In this document: piece by piece, positions 1-11,873 of the stretch
Layout of the letters: every line of letters starts with the position of its first letter
Numbering within the stretch: position 1 is the stretch's first letter
Assembly (NCBI GenBank): GCA_016987375.1
Contig: PJRA01000030.1
Location: 573,830 to 637,829, forward strand
From: Brachionus koreanus
Taxonomy: Eukaryota > Rotifera > Eurotatoria > Ploima > Brachionidae
Direction: 5' to 3'
Length of the DNA stretch: 64,000 nucleotides
Translations under genes and position numbers: made by a program
The notes under the pieces: model-generated
Seen by the model: the letters and a program-made list of their open reading frames with translations, nothing else
Told to the model about the DNA's origin: nothing
The model's database searches: none

Positions 1-1332
1 GAAAAGTCTACTATAGCGGGATTACGTTAGTCTTCCTGCTTTGTCAGTTTAGTTAAACTAAACTTGACCGTAGAATATTAACTATTATTATTATTATTAT
101 TATTAACTTGGACAAAAAAACATTCTGAAAGAATTAAAGTTCAATTAGCATCTGAATGAGTTTCTTAACAAGTATGGCGAGACTCAAAGTTATCTCTAGT
201 TTTCTTATTTGTTTTTTTTTTTCTTACTTTTTTATAAATGATTTTTTTGTCAATAGTATAATTGGAATTAGACAAGGAATTTTTTTTACATTAATTTCTT
301 ATTTTAAAAATTAGCAATAAATTAATTTATCATTATTATTTGTCTTTAATTATTTTTTGACAATATTTTGGCATTATTTTCTTTGACATTAATTTGCACA
401 AGACGTTTGTTTATAGTTGTCTAGTACAATTTCAGAGGATCTTTTAAGTTCTTTAATTGATTGCTGAGACAAGATCTTACAAAATTTCCCTATATTTTTA
501 TTATCTAAGATCTAATACATTCTTAGAATAAATTAGGTTGCAAAATTTTATAAGATTTTCGTTTAAGATTAAACAACTAAATCTTTGATTCTCCTATAAA
601 ACCTTAGCAATTTAAGAATTTTTAAAAATATTTTTCAAGATCTTAAAGAGATATTCTAAAAATCTTATGATGTTGAATATTCCCATAGATATTTTTAATT
701 ATATCCAGAATATTACATTTAGAGTCTTCCCTTATGTGACCAACATCACTTTTCTCAGTTGATTTAAAATTTTTTTCTAATATTTTACATGTAAACTAAA
801 ATAATATTAACCAAGTTCAACTTGGTGAATCTAAGATGACAGATGTTATTCATTTGATAATTTTGATTACGCTCGTCCATATCACATATTTGAATTAATG
901 CTAGGCCAAAATTAATAGCATCACTTTTCTCAGTTGATTTAAAATTTTTTTCTAATATTTTACATGTAAACTAAAATAATATTAACCAAGTTCAACTTGG
1001 TGAATCTAAGATGACAGATGTTATTCATTTGATAATTTTTATTTGTGACTAAACTTGTATATAAGTCATGAAAAAAAGTCCGAACAAGTCTGATTTAAGA
1101 CAAAGTAAACCCTGTATTTTTATATTTTTTTAACAAAAAGTGATCAGTGCTGGTTATCAAATGAGCAAAATGATGGGAAACCCTAAATTTTTATGACAGA
1201 TTAAAATTAAAATTTTTTGTTTAATGCCACTTTTGTTAATTATTTATTTTTTTTAATAAAAAATTTTATGTGATTATGTGTGTAAAATTAATTTTTAATT
1301 TTTTATTTAAATGTTTCCAATATCAAAATCAA
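1..1332. other. AT-rich noncoding stretch with microsatellite and duplicated block
   Basis: No open frame of useful length is present. It holds a (TTA)n microsatellite at about 85-105 and a 121-bp direct duplication (listed separately). The sequence before the microsatellite is less AT-rich and could be the 3' tail of a retroelement, because another (TTA)n tract near 9007 is preceded by similarly mixed sequence; this is only a guess. Confidence 0.5.
744..1039. repeat. 121-bp direct duplication flanking a 57-bp copy of receptor exon sequence
   Basis: Positions 744-864 and 919-1039 are identical over 121 bases. Each copy holds a 17-base perfect inverted repeat, ACCAAGTTCAACTTGGT (810-826 and 985-1001). 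The 54 bases between the copies, plus three shared T residues, give a 57-base segment (862-918) identical to 3167-3223, which lies inside the ligand-binding exon of the nicotinic receptor gene about 2.3 kb away and in the same orientation. By eye there are no mismatches, so the event is either recent or an assembly error. Confidence 0.9.
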
Positions 1333-1405
1333 GGCACCGTGGCTTAGTGGCTAAAGCGCCTGTCTAGTAAACAGGAGATCCCGGGTTCGATTCCCGGCGG
1401 TGCCT
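1333..1405 (+). tRNA. tRNA-Thr (AGT anticodon)
   Basis: A full cloverleaf can be drawn. The seven-base acceptor stem GGCACCG pairs with CGGTGCC. The anticodon arm CCTGT-CTAGTAA-ACAGG gives anticodon AGT, read as IGU, for threonine. The T arm is CCGGG-TTCGATT-CCCGG. Internal A box (TGGCTTAGTGG) and B box (GGTTCGATTCC) promoter elements are intact. There is no intron. A T run directly after the gene is a good polymerase III terminator. Confidence 0.95.
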
Positions 1406-1413
1406 TTTTTTTA
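1405..1413 (+). terminator. Pol III T-run terminator of tRNA-Thr
   Basis: An uninterrupted run of T starts at the discriminator base of the tRNA and ends RNA polymerase III transcription in the usual way. Confidence 0.7.
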
Positions 1414-1471
1414 TTAAAAAAAATTTTTTTTCTCATTTAAATGCCTTTATTACAAAAAAATTCAATCTTTG

Positions 1472-3524
1472 TCAAATATCTTTGAATAAGCTAATAATTT
1501 CTTCATTATTTTTGTAAGGTGATAAAATATTGCGGTTTTTTAGCACTGGTATGGCAACTAAAAGAATAAAAGTAGATAAAATAGTTAATAAAGTGAAAAT
1601 CCAAAATAAAAATCGGTCTATAATCATAGCAATTAATTTCCATTCATTGCTACTATTGGTTTGAAAAATATTTTTTTCTATATTGGCCAAAAATTCTTTT
1701 AAATTATTAGTAAAATCATCCAAAGAATTCAAAACTTCTTTCTGATATTGATTTGAACATCTTCTTACTTTTAATTGACACAAATTACATTTACATTTAA
1801 ATACTGGCATGCTTAGACCATTTGATTTTGATTTATCAGTCAACTTAACATTTGGTGCTCGACTTTTATGAACAAAAATGTTGTTTAACTCATTAGATCG
1901 GCCTTTAATAATTTCATGAATATCATCCGAATCACTTGAATAAGATGTATTTAATTTTTTAATTTTGAATAACTTTTCATTTGTTTCATGATAACTAGTC
2001 TTTACAAATCCATTCACACGAGTTCGATTTCTTTCGTTTGATAAAATTTTTACAGCTGATTTTGCACTATTCGAATTATATATTTCATTGTAGCCTTTAC
2101 AGCAACAACATGAAGAGAAATTTTTAACTAGATTTAATCTCTTGTCACATATATCAAAACTAGATAGTGGTGTAAAATTTAAAGAATCTTGAGTCGATTT
2201 TGTTCTATTGGCTTCAAAAATTTGAACAGTTTCTTTCATGAAAACCCATCTTGCAACTTTTCTTGTCATAAAAAAGTAAAAATTTTCCGGTATATTTGGG
2301 GAAACTGGACCCGTATGATGCAAATTTAAAACAACTACAGTCAATATAATAGACAATGAAGTAAGACTCATAATAACTGTTAAATAAACTCCAATTAGTG
2401 GGACCATTTCACTTGTAGCCGGTATATTTTCAGCAATTAGGAGCATAAATACCGAAAATGCTAAAAGAACAGTTATTCCGAGAGTTATTTTTTCACCACT
2501 ATCAGGTGGAAGCCAAAAACCAACCAGGCTTAGCACTGACAACCATACACAAGGAAAAATAATATTAAATAGATAATAGAGTATTCGACGCCTTATATAT
2601 ATGTAAAAGAATACATCAGGAAATGGCTCATCAGGACAACATGGATAATATTTGACATTTCTTTGCACATAAACGTTTTGTAAATCCCACTCACCAGATT
2701 TTATATAATTAGACAAGTCAACTGTAGTTGATTTGTTCATTATATCTACTTGCCAACCTGAATAAGTCCACGAACCAAATTTTAGATGACATATCTAAAA
2801 ATTTGTATAAATAAAAAATTTTCGAGTTAAATTACAAAATTACTTGGTCATCGAAAGGAAAAAAAGTCACATCTATTTTACAACTGCTTCTGAGCTTAGC
2901 CGGAGGCGGCCTAGATTTAAGAAAAATTTTAATTCATTTCGAATTTTGAGAAAAATACCAAAAGACAGTTCCGTCACTGGTTACCATAGCTTTTGACTGC
3001 ATATAACCTTCGGTATAATCATCAGCTGAGTTGTAAAGAACAATGTCTGGTAACCAAAGTCTATTACATGGAAGTCTAATTTTGTCTAAATTATTAAATT
3101 CACTTTTATTCCATGTTAATCTTTCGTCTTTCCATTCCTGCTCAAGCCAAACATTTGTGGTTAAAATTTGATTACGCTCGTCCATATCACATATTTGAAT
3201 TAATGCTAGGCCAAAATTAATAGTTACTGTATGAGATGCATTATAAAGTGGTCTTGATGCCGGGTCATAATTTAATAATAGCTTGGAAATTAAAATTTGC
3301 TCATCTGGAATCGGTCTGTTTTCAATTTCTATATTGCTTAAGTTCAATGTTTTTTCATAGAGCCATTCTTCTGGTTGAAAGAAATGATTGTTACTCTGGC
3401 TCTCGTATCTGGTGTTTTTAGAATTTCTATTGGAAAAAACTGATGATGCAGCTCCAGATGAAGCTGGTTCAATGATATCTACCAAAAAAGCTGCAATTAA
3501 CAATAAATATATGCACTGGTTCAT
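1472..3524 (-). CDS. Nicotinic acetylcholine receptor alpha-type subunit, complete, 3 exons
   Basis: Exons 3524-2959, 2910-2844 and 2794-1472 join in frame (introns of 48 and 49 nt, GT-AG) to about 651 residues. A hydrophobic signal peptide fills residues 1-20. The Cys-loop is at C199-C213 (13 residues between, containing FPFDDQ). Vicinal cysteines preceded by YYP at 263-264 mark an alpha-type agonist-binding C-loop. Four membrane helices follow; the GEK triplet at 311-313 before M2 predicts cation selectivity. The M3-M4 cytoplasmic loop is long and rich in Asn, Ser and Lys, with a CCCC cluster. The protein should form pentameric acetylcholine-gated channels in neuronal or muscle plasma membrane. 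Exon 1 is the source of the 57-bp copy at 862-918. The family is certain; the subtype cannot be assigned by eye. Confidence 0.93.
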
Positions 3525-6219
3525 TATTTTTTAAATTAGATTATATCTTTATCAATCATTTTGCCATCTATGAAAAAAAAAATTATTATTTAAAATAGAC
3601 AAATAGTTTCATTTAAATCACATAGCGCAATAAATCCCTAAACAAAAATCTTATTTATAACTAGTAAAAATTTAAATAAATATAGAAGACTAATTAAAAA
3701 TTAAAATTAAAAAAAATGAGCTAATTTCTTGTAAGAGAATTAATTTTTTATAGAAATTAATTTAATATCCGAAAATCGGAGATCAATAATAAAAGGGGAT
3801 TTTTTTATAGAGAGACTACGTTTAATTTGCCCATGTTTAAATGTCAAATAAAAAAATAAAAAATAATTTTTCTTTATTAGTTGTTCAAATGTATTCAATA
3901 AAATTAAATCCACTTTAAAATAAACTTGATTTACAAAATAAACCAGGCTGCTGTAAAAAATTAATTTTTTTTATATGTTAACAGCAGTATATTTCACATA
4001 TAATCTAATTATTCAATTCAAAATCAGTAAGAGATAATATCCTTAAAAAAGAATTAATATTCTAATCGATAAATTTAAATTTATATAAAAAAAAATAAAT
4101 TAATAGCAAAGTTTACTCAAATGCTTAGAAATAGCTAGAAAATAATTTTTCTTTTAATTTATTTTAATATGTAATTTTTTATTAGTTTGGCTTTTAGCAT
4201 TTAATTAAATTATTGCATTTGAATATATATAATTATAACATTTTTGCTGTGAAATGAATTAAAATATGCTTCCAGGAGATTAAGATTTAATTATAAAATT
4301 CAAATAAATTTTTGAATGGAACATTATAACTATGAAATATTCTTACTCAATTAAACCAAAATTTCATTCTCGATTTTTAGGTGAACTGTATTCTGTAATA
4401 TATATAATAATATTTACAAAAATTATAAAAAAGTTATTTTTTAATTTAAAAATAATCTAATTAATAAAAAAGTGTCAAGTATAATTAAAACAGATTGATT
4501 TTTATTAATCCGAAGCAAATTAATTTATATGAAAAAAAATTATAATAAAAAAAAATATTGAAATTAAACAAAAACAAAAGCCGAAATTTTGATTGTCACT
4601 TATATAGAAGCCTTTAAATATAATTTTTTTTGTATTTTAATTGTCTTTTATTTTAAATTTTTAACTTATTTTACTTTTATCTTATTTTTTTAATCTAAAG
4701 GAGCTCTAGCTCGGCATAGATAAAACAAATAAATAAAAACCTCAAAAACAAAACAAATATTTTAAATTATACCATTTCTTATTTATTTTATTTTGCTTTG
4801 TTAAACTTTTATTTAATTTTCAAATTTGAAAAAATTTCTTAAATAGAAGAAATACCAATGTAATATATCTTTACAACCTGTAATTTAGAATTTTCCCACG
4901 AAGAAAACAAAAGGAAAAAGCAAAGTCTATTTGTCCTTTAGTAGAAAAAGCGTGTCAGTAGCTAGATTGCTTGCATTCAAAGAAATAAAAAAAAATCATT
5001 AATTATTAAATTTAAAAAAGTGGATTCAAACCAAGGCTAGACGCCATTCAGACGTTCCTAGAATTTACTAAATAGAAACCAAACTATTTTCTAAATAGAA
5101 ACTAAAATCATCTTAAAAACTAGATAATAACGAATTTTTTGATTGATTCTCATATTATCGTTAGAAATTCAGATAATTTTAATTTTTTAAATGCTAATAG
5201 AAGTTGTTTCAGTGTTTTATTTAAATAAATATCTATTTTTTAAATTTTTAATTTAATTTTTCTTTACCATAAACCAAGTTTTCAAACGCTCGGCCAACTA
5301 ATCGTAAACAAAAATATATAATTAGTTAATTTATTTAGAAGAGTCGATTTCTTTTTTAATATAACAAATTAGGCTTATTAAATTGAAAAGATTCTCGAAG
5401 TGTAATTCAACTGAAGTAAATAAATTAAGCTCAATTTATTTATAAAACTTCCGTGGTTAAAAACGAATTATTATCACTTGAGTGGTTGTATAAAAGTGAT
5501 TAATTCTTATGAGTTCAGAAAGGAAAAAATAATTCTAGATCTTCTGCAAATTAAAAATAAAAAAAACAATAAGAATGTTTGAACAAATTAATATTTAGTA
5601 AAACAACTCCTTTTAATTGAATAAGCTGTGTAATTTGATTTTAATTAGAGCGTATTTTATTTGATGATTAAATTTATTGAAATTTGAATATTATTCGACT
5701 GAGCATGATTTAATCTGAAAGCGAACTTGAAATAATCAAGTTTTAATTATGCTGATTTCCCATAATTCCGGCTGATTTTGAAAAGACAGGTTTTGATTAC
5801 GAATCTTTTATTGAAATTTTGATCTGATTGAATTAAAAATTTTGTCAATTTAATAATTTCCAGATTATCTTAAAAAAATTAATTTCGTGCTCAAAAAATA
5901 CCTTGATTATTTTACTGAACACTGACTTAAAAAAAATTTTTCCGAAATTTAGATTTGATTAAATCAAAGATTGAAAAAAATTACATTTAACCATTTTTTA
6001 TATAAAAAAAGGGTAGATTTCTGATTTTTAATCAGTAAATTTGTTCAAAAAATTATTATTATAAAATTTTTTATCTTTTTGAGGAGCTTCTCCTTTAAAA
6101 AATTTTTTGCTATTAAGACTAAATTTTAAGAGACTTTTGAAATTAAAATCCAAAATTTCCAAATATTTAATTTATTTTATACATAAAATATTCTACGATT
6201 TATCAAATAATTTTTAAAA
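3525..6219. other. Intergenic, no gene seen
   Basis: About 2.7 kb of AT-rich sequence with stop codons in all frames and many A or T runs. It contains the upstream regions of the divergent receptor (minus) and RABGGTA (plus) genes. No TATA box or repeat stands out from the background. Confidence 0.6.
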
Positions 6220-7533
6220 ATGCATGGTCGTTTGAAAGTAAGAACCACTGAAGAGCAAGCGGAGAGAAAGCGTTTGGAGCGGGAAAAAAAACTCAAAGCG
6301 TATAAATATGCAATGTCCGAATGTTTGTCACGCGTTGAAAAAAAAACTTACGATGATTCTGGACTAAAATTAAGCGAAGAAATTCTAATTTCCAACCCTG
6401 ATATTCAAACTTTGTGGAACTTGAGAAAAAATACCATTATATTCTTTGATGAAACATTTAATGAAGAGAACATGATTAAAATGCTTACTAATGAAATGAC
6501 TTTGACTGAGATTTGTTTGAAAAAAAATCCCAAATCTTATCCGACTTGGTATCATCGACAATGGTCTCTTTTGAGAGCAGATTGTAGAAAATTTGGGGAA
6601 AAAAATCAAATTTTGAGCTGGAAAAATGAATTAAATCTGTGCAGTAAATTTTTGAATCAAGATGAGCGCAATTTTCATTGCTGGAGACACAGATTTTTTG
6701 TTGTCAAGCACGGAAATTTAGAAAAAAAAAACGAGCTGGACTTTACTTTTGAAAAAATAAGCTCAAATTTTTCCAACTACAGTTCATGGCACTATAGAAA
6801 TAAACTTATAGAGCAATTATACTACGAAAATCAGATTGATAATGAAATATTTAAAACTGAATTAAACTTAATCGAAAATGCAGTTTTCACCGATCCAAAT
6901 GATCAGAGTGCCTGGATATACCAAAAATGGCTCTTGCTTGAACACCAAAAAAGCCTGGTCAGAGAATTATTAATGGATTTTACCAACAGAAGCATTTATT
7001 TTAAATTAAACAAGGAAATGGACTTGATTAAGAATTTTAGATTTATTAAATTAAATAATCTAAATTTCAAATTTGACGAAAGTAATTGCAAATTGGAGAA
7101 TAATTCTTGGAAAGTTGATTTAAAAGATGATCGAAATGATAGAATATTTAAGAATTTTTCTGAATCTAATCATTCTCAAGTAAAAATTGAGATAATGATT
7201 AGAAATTGTGGGTTTCCAATCGAATTTTTGTTGGATTTAAATGTAGAAAAGAATGTCTACGAATTTAAATCTAAATTTCAAATGCATGATCTAAAATTAG
7301 ATTCGGAAATTTTGTCTAATCATTTTAAAAACATCAAGGAACTAAATCAATTTGAGAAAGAAAATTCAAAATGGTGTATGTTAAAACTAGTCGAATTGAT
7401 GTGCATAATGGACTACAATCAGTATAAAGAAACCATTATATCCTATTTAGATAAACTTGCATTCCAAGTGGATATTTTTAGAAAGAATTACTATTTAGAC
7501 ATTAAACAGAAACTAATTGAGAACAATTCCTAA
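6220..7533 (+). CDS. RABGGTA: Rab geranylgeranyltransferase alpha subunit, intronless
   Basis: A single 437-residue frame opens with MHGRLKVRTTEEQAERKR, matching the usual start of the Rab prenyltransferase alpha chain. At least five PFTA (protein prenyltransferase alpha) repeats are visible by their tryptophan/arginine cores: LWNLRK near residue 66, TWYHRQW near 112, CWRHRF near 153, SWHYRN near 188 and AWIYQKW near 230. With the beta subunit and Rab escort protein the enzyme attaches geranylgeranyl groups to C-terminal cysteines of Rab GTPases in the cytosol. The human protein is about 567 residues and ends in leucine-rich repeats; here the C-terminal third is shorter and I see no clear LRRs, as in several invertebrates. 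The absence of introns is unusual next to its neighbours. Confidence 0.9.
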   Translation: MHGRLKVRTTEEQAERKRLEREKKLKAYKYAMSECLSRVEKKTYDDSGLKLSEEILISNPDIQTLWNLRKNTIIFFDETFNEENMIKMLTNEMTLTEICLKKNPKSYPTWYHRQWSLLRADCRKFGEKNQILSWKNELNLCSKFLNQDERNFHCWRHRFFVVKHGNLEKKNELDFTFEKISSNFSNYSSWHYRNKLIEQLYYENQIDNEIFKTELNLIENAVFTDPNDQSAWIYQKWLLLEHQKSLVRELLMDFTNRSIYFKLNKEMDLIKNFRFIKLNNLNFKFDESNCKLENNSWKVDLKDDRNDRIFKNFSESNHSQVKIEIMIRNCGFPIEFLLDLNVEKNVYEFKSKFQMHDLKLDSEILSNHFKNIKELNQFEKENSKWCMLKLVELMCIMDYNQYKETIISYLDKLAFQVDIFRKNYYLDIKQKLIENNS

Positions 7534-8445
7534 ATTAATTAATTTAAATATTTTTCTTAAATATTTTTATTCAAACAATTTTAATTTATTCCTGAGTTTG
7601 AATTCAACAAATATTCATATATTTTCAATCAAGGTATTAAAATACATTATTGAAAAAGATAATTTTATTTGTTTTATTTAATTCGGTTAGGTGTCTTTAT
7701 TTGCCTATTGTCTATTCATAAACTGAGATTAAAAAAAATCACAATAAATTTGATATGTTCATTTTTAAAAGGTCCCAATTTTAGATATTTACCTTATACT
7801 GTATTACTTATTTTAATTACAACACCAAAATATTTTTATAGTTTATAAAAATCAATTAGTTTGAATTTAGATAGAATTTTTTTAAGAGTAAATTTATTTG
7901 ATAATTAATGGGGATTTTTTTAAAGGCCTGATTGAAATAGAAAATATGAATAAATGAGATCAAGATCACAATCAAGAATGCTTAGCATTCTCGTGAAAAC
8001 AAATAATAAAATATTTTTCACACAAATGCATATCTATTAAAGAAGAAAATTTTGAAAAACTTTAAAAATTAATATGATCTTATCGATTAAAATAACTCAC
8101 GACGTGTTATGTTTTTTAAGTTTATATTTTCAATTTTTTTGTCATTTATTTCAAAGAGGGACTTGTGTAGTTTCTGTATTTGACAATTGTATTTAAATTA
8201 GGATTTTTTTGACTAGACATGCCAATTTTTCTTAACATACAATTATATCTCTTTATTATTCATATATTTTAGCATAGAAAATTTCTGAAAAATTTTCTTG
8301 TACAAATTCATCACTCGAACCTTTAGAATTCACTAATCTTTGTTGTTAAAGGAATAAGCTTCTTCAGTTACTAAAGGTAATCATTTAAATTCAATTCAAT
8401 GAGCATAAAATAAAACTCTTCTCTAAAGAATAAATTATGAAATAG
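7534..8445. other. Intergenic, no gene seen
   Basis: AT-rich sequence downstream of RABGGTA. Nothing identifiable. Confidence 0.6.
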
Positions 8446-8740
8446 CTTATGCCTTAATCTAAGAAGAGAAAATAATCATAAACTTGTAAAAGAGATTAAC
8501 AAAAAAGGACAATACCGTTATCAATTTTTAACAAACAGAGTTGTTGAATCATGGAACATGTTACTAAAAGAAGCAATATCAGCAAGGACAGTAAATAGCT
8601 TCAAGGCACTAATTAAAGAAATATTCAAATGGAAACCATAAGGACTGCAATAGCTTTAATGGCTAAGCGCAAAATTTGCGCTGGTATAGAGCAGTAGTAG
8701 TAGTAGTAGTATCCGCAGTTACTACTACTACTACTACTTT
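8446..8740 (+). mobile_element. 3' end of a non-LTR retrotransposon with trinucleotide tail
   Basis: A reading frame at 8456-8641 encodes the typical C-terminus of CR1/Jockey-like reverse transcriptase ORFs: LRRENNHKLVKEINKKG, then FLTNRVVESWN, then a TVNSFKALI motif, ending WKP and a stop. Only this tail is present; sequence upstream is not coding. It is followed by a short noncoding 3' region and a (TAG)n tract at 8693-8710, then (TAC)n on the same strand at about 8719-8739. Such elements often end in simple repeats and are usually 5'-truncated, which fits. The exact clade is unresolved. Confidence 0.7.
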
Positions 8741-10369
8741 GAATTCGTAAAATAAATTCAGTATTTAGAATTAGACTAAATTCTTTTAGAATTTATTATA
8801 TGAATATTGTAAATTAAAATAAATCATTATACGGTAGAATCGACACGATGGAATAGTGACATAATAAAAAACAATCTTCAAAGTGATGAAGGCAGATTTG
8901 GGGGTGACTTTGCTCCAAACATAGTGTATATACTACAGTTACCATAGATGGGATCCTACTGTTTCCTATCTTCGCAAATCTAGCTTGCTAGCTTGTTGTA
9001 ACTAATATTATTATTATTATTATTATTATTACATTTTTTTAATTTTTTAAAATTTTGAATAAAATTGGCAATAAAAATATCAAAACTCAATTTTAATATA
9101 AATAATAAAAATAAGCTATATATTTTGAAAATTTTATATAATTTAATTTAAATTTTAAATTTTTAAATAAATTACCAGTTTCTATCTTGAAGACAATTTT
9201 ATATCAAAGAAGCATTTATTCTTGTATTTTTATTAGCAAGGAAGTAAATTCTTAAAAAAATGAAAAAAAAATTACTATAGTTCTTAATAGAAGTATCATT
9301 ACCAGCTATCTAAAAAAATGTTAAATGCCTTATGTCTAGCCATTTAGTTATGAAAAGTTATTTTGACGGTCGAAAAATAAAACCGCCAAAATAAACAGTT
9401 CAAATACCGCTTACGGTTCAAAAAATATGGTAGTAAGAAAAAGTTTTGAAAGTGTTTGTCATTTTTAATAATAAATGTGAAATTTAATTAAAGAATATTC
9501 AATTTAAAACAGTTGGTATGATCCTAAGTAATCTGTAAAACATGTTATTAATTAGTTTCTCTAGTACATATAAGCAATGTATTTTGAATAAGAAAAAGAA
9601 GCTCAACCATCTAATTTTAAAGCATTTTTTCTCATGCAAATCTTAAAAAAATTTTTATTACTTTTAAAATTTTAATATCTAATCATTGTTCACTTATTGA
9701 TATTTTGAATTGTTTTTAAATATTTGAATATTAAATATGTGAAATAGAATCTAATTACTTGTTAGTTTTTATTTTGATTTTCGCATTTTTGTTGAATAAA
9801 AAAATTTGAAACAGCAAATTGAAATATCTTGAGCGTTAAAATTTAACTGTTTTACAACAAAATATTAATTATCAATTTCGGGTATTTTCCCTGTTAGACT
9901 CCTAATTATCATAACCAATTTTACGCAATGTGCTTTGATCCAAACTGACTATTGCAAATCCGAACGAAAACCCTGCGTTCCAGACCATATTTGGTTACGC
10001 CTAAAAGAACTATTTATGTGCAAGGGACACCAGAGAAAGAAAAATTGACGAAAAAAATCAAAGAAGAAGAGCTAGAAACAGAAAGTATTCTTAGAGGCGT
10101 TTGCTTAGAAAATTAAGAACTAAAGGATCAATCCAATCATCTCAAGGTTCATCAAAAGGCTAGTGCCCATGTCAATATTGACCGATTAACTCCTCATTTA
10201 TTTAATTTTGTAAAAGTAATCTCATTACAAATTGTTGCAAAATTTTAGAAATTAATTTTTTTATTTATCTAATTTTTTTCATATATTGAATTTTACAAAT
10301 ATCTTAAATATCTTCTAATTTTAGGTAAATTTTGCACTTAAACTGCTTAATTTAAAAACTCCTTTAAGT
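8741..10369. other. Intergenic with (TTA)n tract, no gene seen
   Basis: Contains a (TTA)n microsatellite at about 9007-9031 preceded by some 120 bases of less AT-rich sequence, possibly another retroelement tail. A short open frame of about 50 codons around 9955-10115 (residues include IYVQGTPEKEKLTKK) has no start or splice context and was not called. Confidence 0.45.
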
Positions 10370-11005
10370 GGAATAAAAAGCAAGAAATAGCCTAGTTGTT
10401 AGGTGTATCTTCAGAATGTGTCTCTTCAACTAAAAACAATATGAAGAGACTGGTTCTGTCTCTGATCGAAGCCTTTCTGGTAGACCTCGAAAGCTAATTT
10501 TTAGGGATGAAAATTACATTTTTAGAAAGATTAGAAAGATCCTACATCTAGCTATCAAAAACTCGCCACTGATTTTAATTCTAAGACTCAATGGGTTAGG
10601 ATAAGTATGTATACTATAATGAGATATCTCCAAAAAAAAAGGTTTAGAGTCTTAAGCGGTCAGAAAACCGCTTCTTAACATAAAAGATAGACAAAAAAGA
10701 TATTAGTGGTGTAAACAGATACTTAATTGGATTGCTAATGATTGGTTCAGTGTTATTTTCAGTGACGAGTCCAATCTTGAGATCTTTAATCGTAAATCAA
10801 GAGTAATAGTAAAAAGGTTTAAAAATGAAAAATTTCACCCAAAGTTCTATATACCAAGGTTACAAAACGGTGGAAGGTCTGCAGGTATCTGGGGATGCAT
10901 TTACTACAAAGGCACTGGTATATGCAACATTTTTGCAAAAGGAAAAATTAATCAATTTGTCTATATCAACACCTTGGAAAACAATCTTTTACCATTGGTT
11001 GAACT
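10370..11005 (+). pseudogene. Decayed Tc1/mariner-family transposase, cut by assembly gap
   Basis: Read with frame changes, the sequence matches a Tc1-like transposase: helix-turn-helix part (LLGVS...), an SVSDRS-SGRPRK linker, a second DNA-binding part, then the catalytic start WFSVIFSDESNLEIF with the first Asp of the DDE triad, and further GIWGCIYYKGTG and a YINTLENN segment. In-frame stops near 10391 and 10678 and at least two frameshifts show that it is dead. The frame from about 10699 stays open into the gap at 11006, so the second half of the catalytic domain lies in unknown sequence. Family assignment is strong; activity is excluded by the breaks. Confidence 0.85.
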
Positions 11006-11873
11006 NNNNNNNNNNNNNNNNNNNNNNNNNNNNNNNNNNNNNNNNNNNNNNNNNNNNNNNNNNNNNNNNNNNNNNNNNNNNNNNNNNNNNNNNNNNNNNN
11101 NNNNNNNNNNNNNNNNNNNNNNNNNNNNNNNNNNNNNNNNNNNNNNNNNNNNNNNNNNNNNNNNNNNNNNNNNNNNNNNNNNNNNNNNNNNNNNNNNNNN
11201 NNNNNNNNNNNNNNNNNNNNNNNNNNNNNNNNNNNNNNNNNNNNNNNNNNNNNNNNNNNNNNNNNNNNNNNNNNNNNNNNNNNNNNNNNNNNNNNNNNNN
11301 NNNNNNNNNNNNNNNNNNNNNNNNNNNNNNNNNNNNNNNNNNNNNNNNNNNNNNNNNNNNNNNNNNNNNNNNNNNNNNNNNNNNNNNNNNNNNNNNNNNN
11401 NNNNNNNNNNNNNNNNNNNNNNNNNNNNNNNNNNNNNNNNNNNNNNNNNNNNNNNNNNNNNNNNNNNNNNNNNNNNNNNNNNNNNNNNNNNNNNNNNNNN
11501 NNNNNNNNNNNNNNNNNNNNNNNNNNNNNNNNNNNNNNNNNNNNNNNNNNNNNNNNNNNNNNNNNNNNNNNNNNNNNNNNNNNNNNNNNNNNNNNNNNNN
11601 NNNNNNNNNNNNNNNNNNNNNNNNNNNNNNNNNNNNNNNNNNNNNNNNNNNNNNNNNNNNNNNNNNNNNNNNNNNNNNNNNNNNNNNNNNNNNNNNNNNN
11701 NNNNNNNNNNNNNNNNNNNNNNNNNNNNNNNNNNNNNNNNNNNNNNNNNNNNNNNNNNNNNNNNNNNNNNNNNNNNNNNNNNNNNNNNNNNNNNNNNNNN
11801 NNNNNNNNNNNNNNNNNNNNNNNNNNNNNNNNNNNNNNNNNNNNNNNNNNNNNNNNNNNNNNNNNNNNNNNNN
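11006..11873. other. Assembly gap (868 N)
   Basis: Run of N. Open frames that appear to cross it are artefacts of unknown bases. It probably hides the 3' half of the Tc1-like element. Confidence 1.

Noticed and set aside
3236..3421. 61-codon plus-strand frame
   Set aside because: Antisense to the nicotinic receptor ligand-binding exon; no independent support.
9407..9416. CCGCTTACGG shared with 56639-56648
   Set aside because: Ten bases only; flanking sequence does not match, so a common repeat is not supported.
9955..10115. Short open frame with IYVQGTPEKEKLTKKIKEEE
   Set aside because: No start codon, splice context or recognised family; may be chance or a decayed exon.
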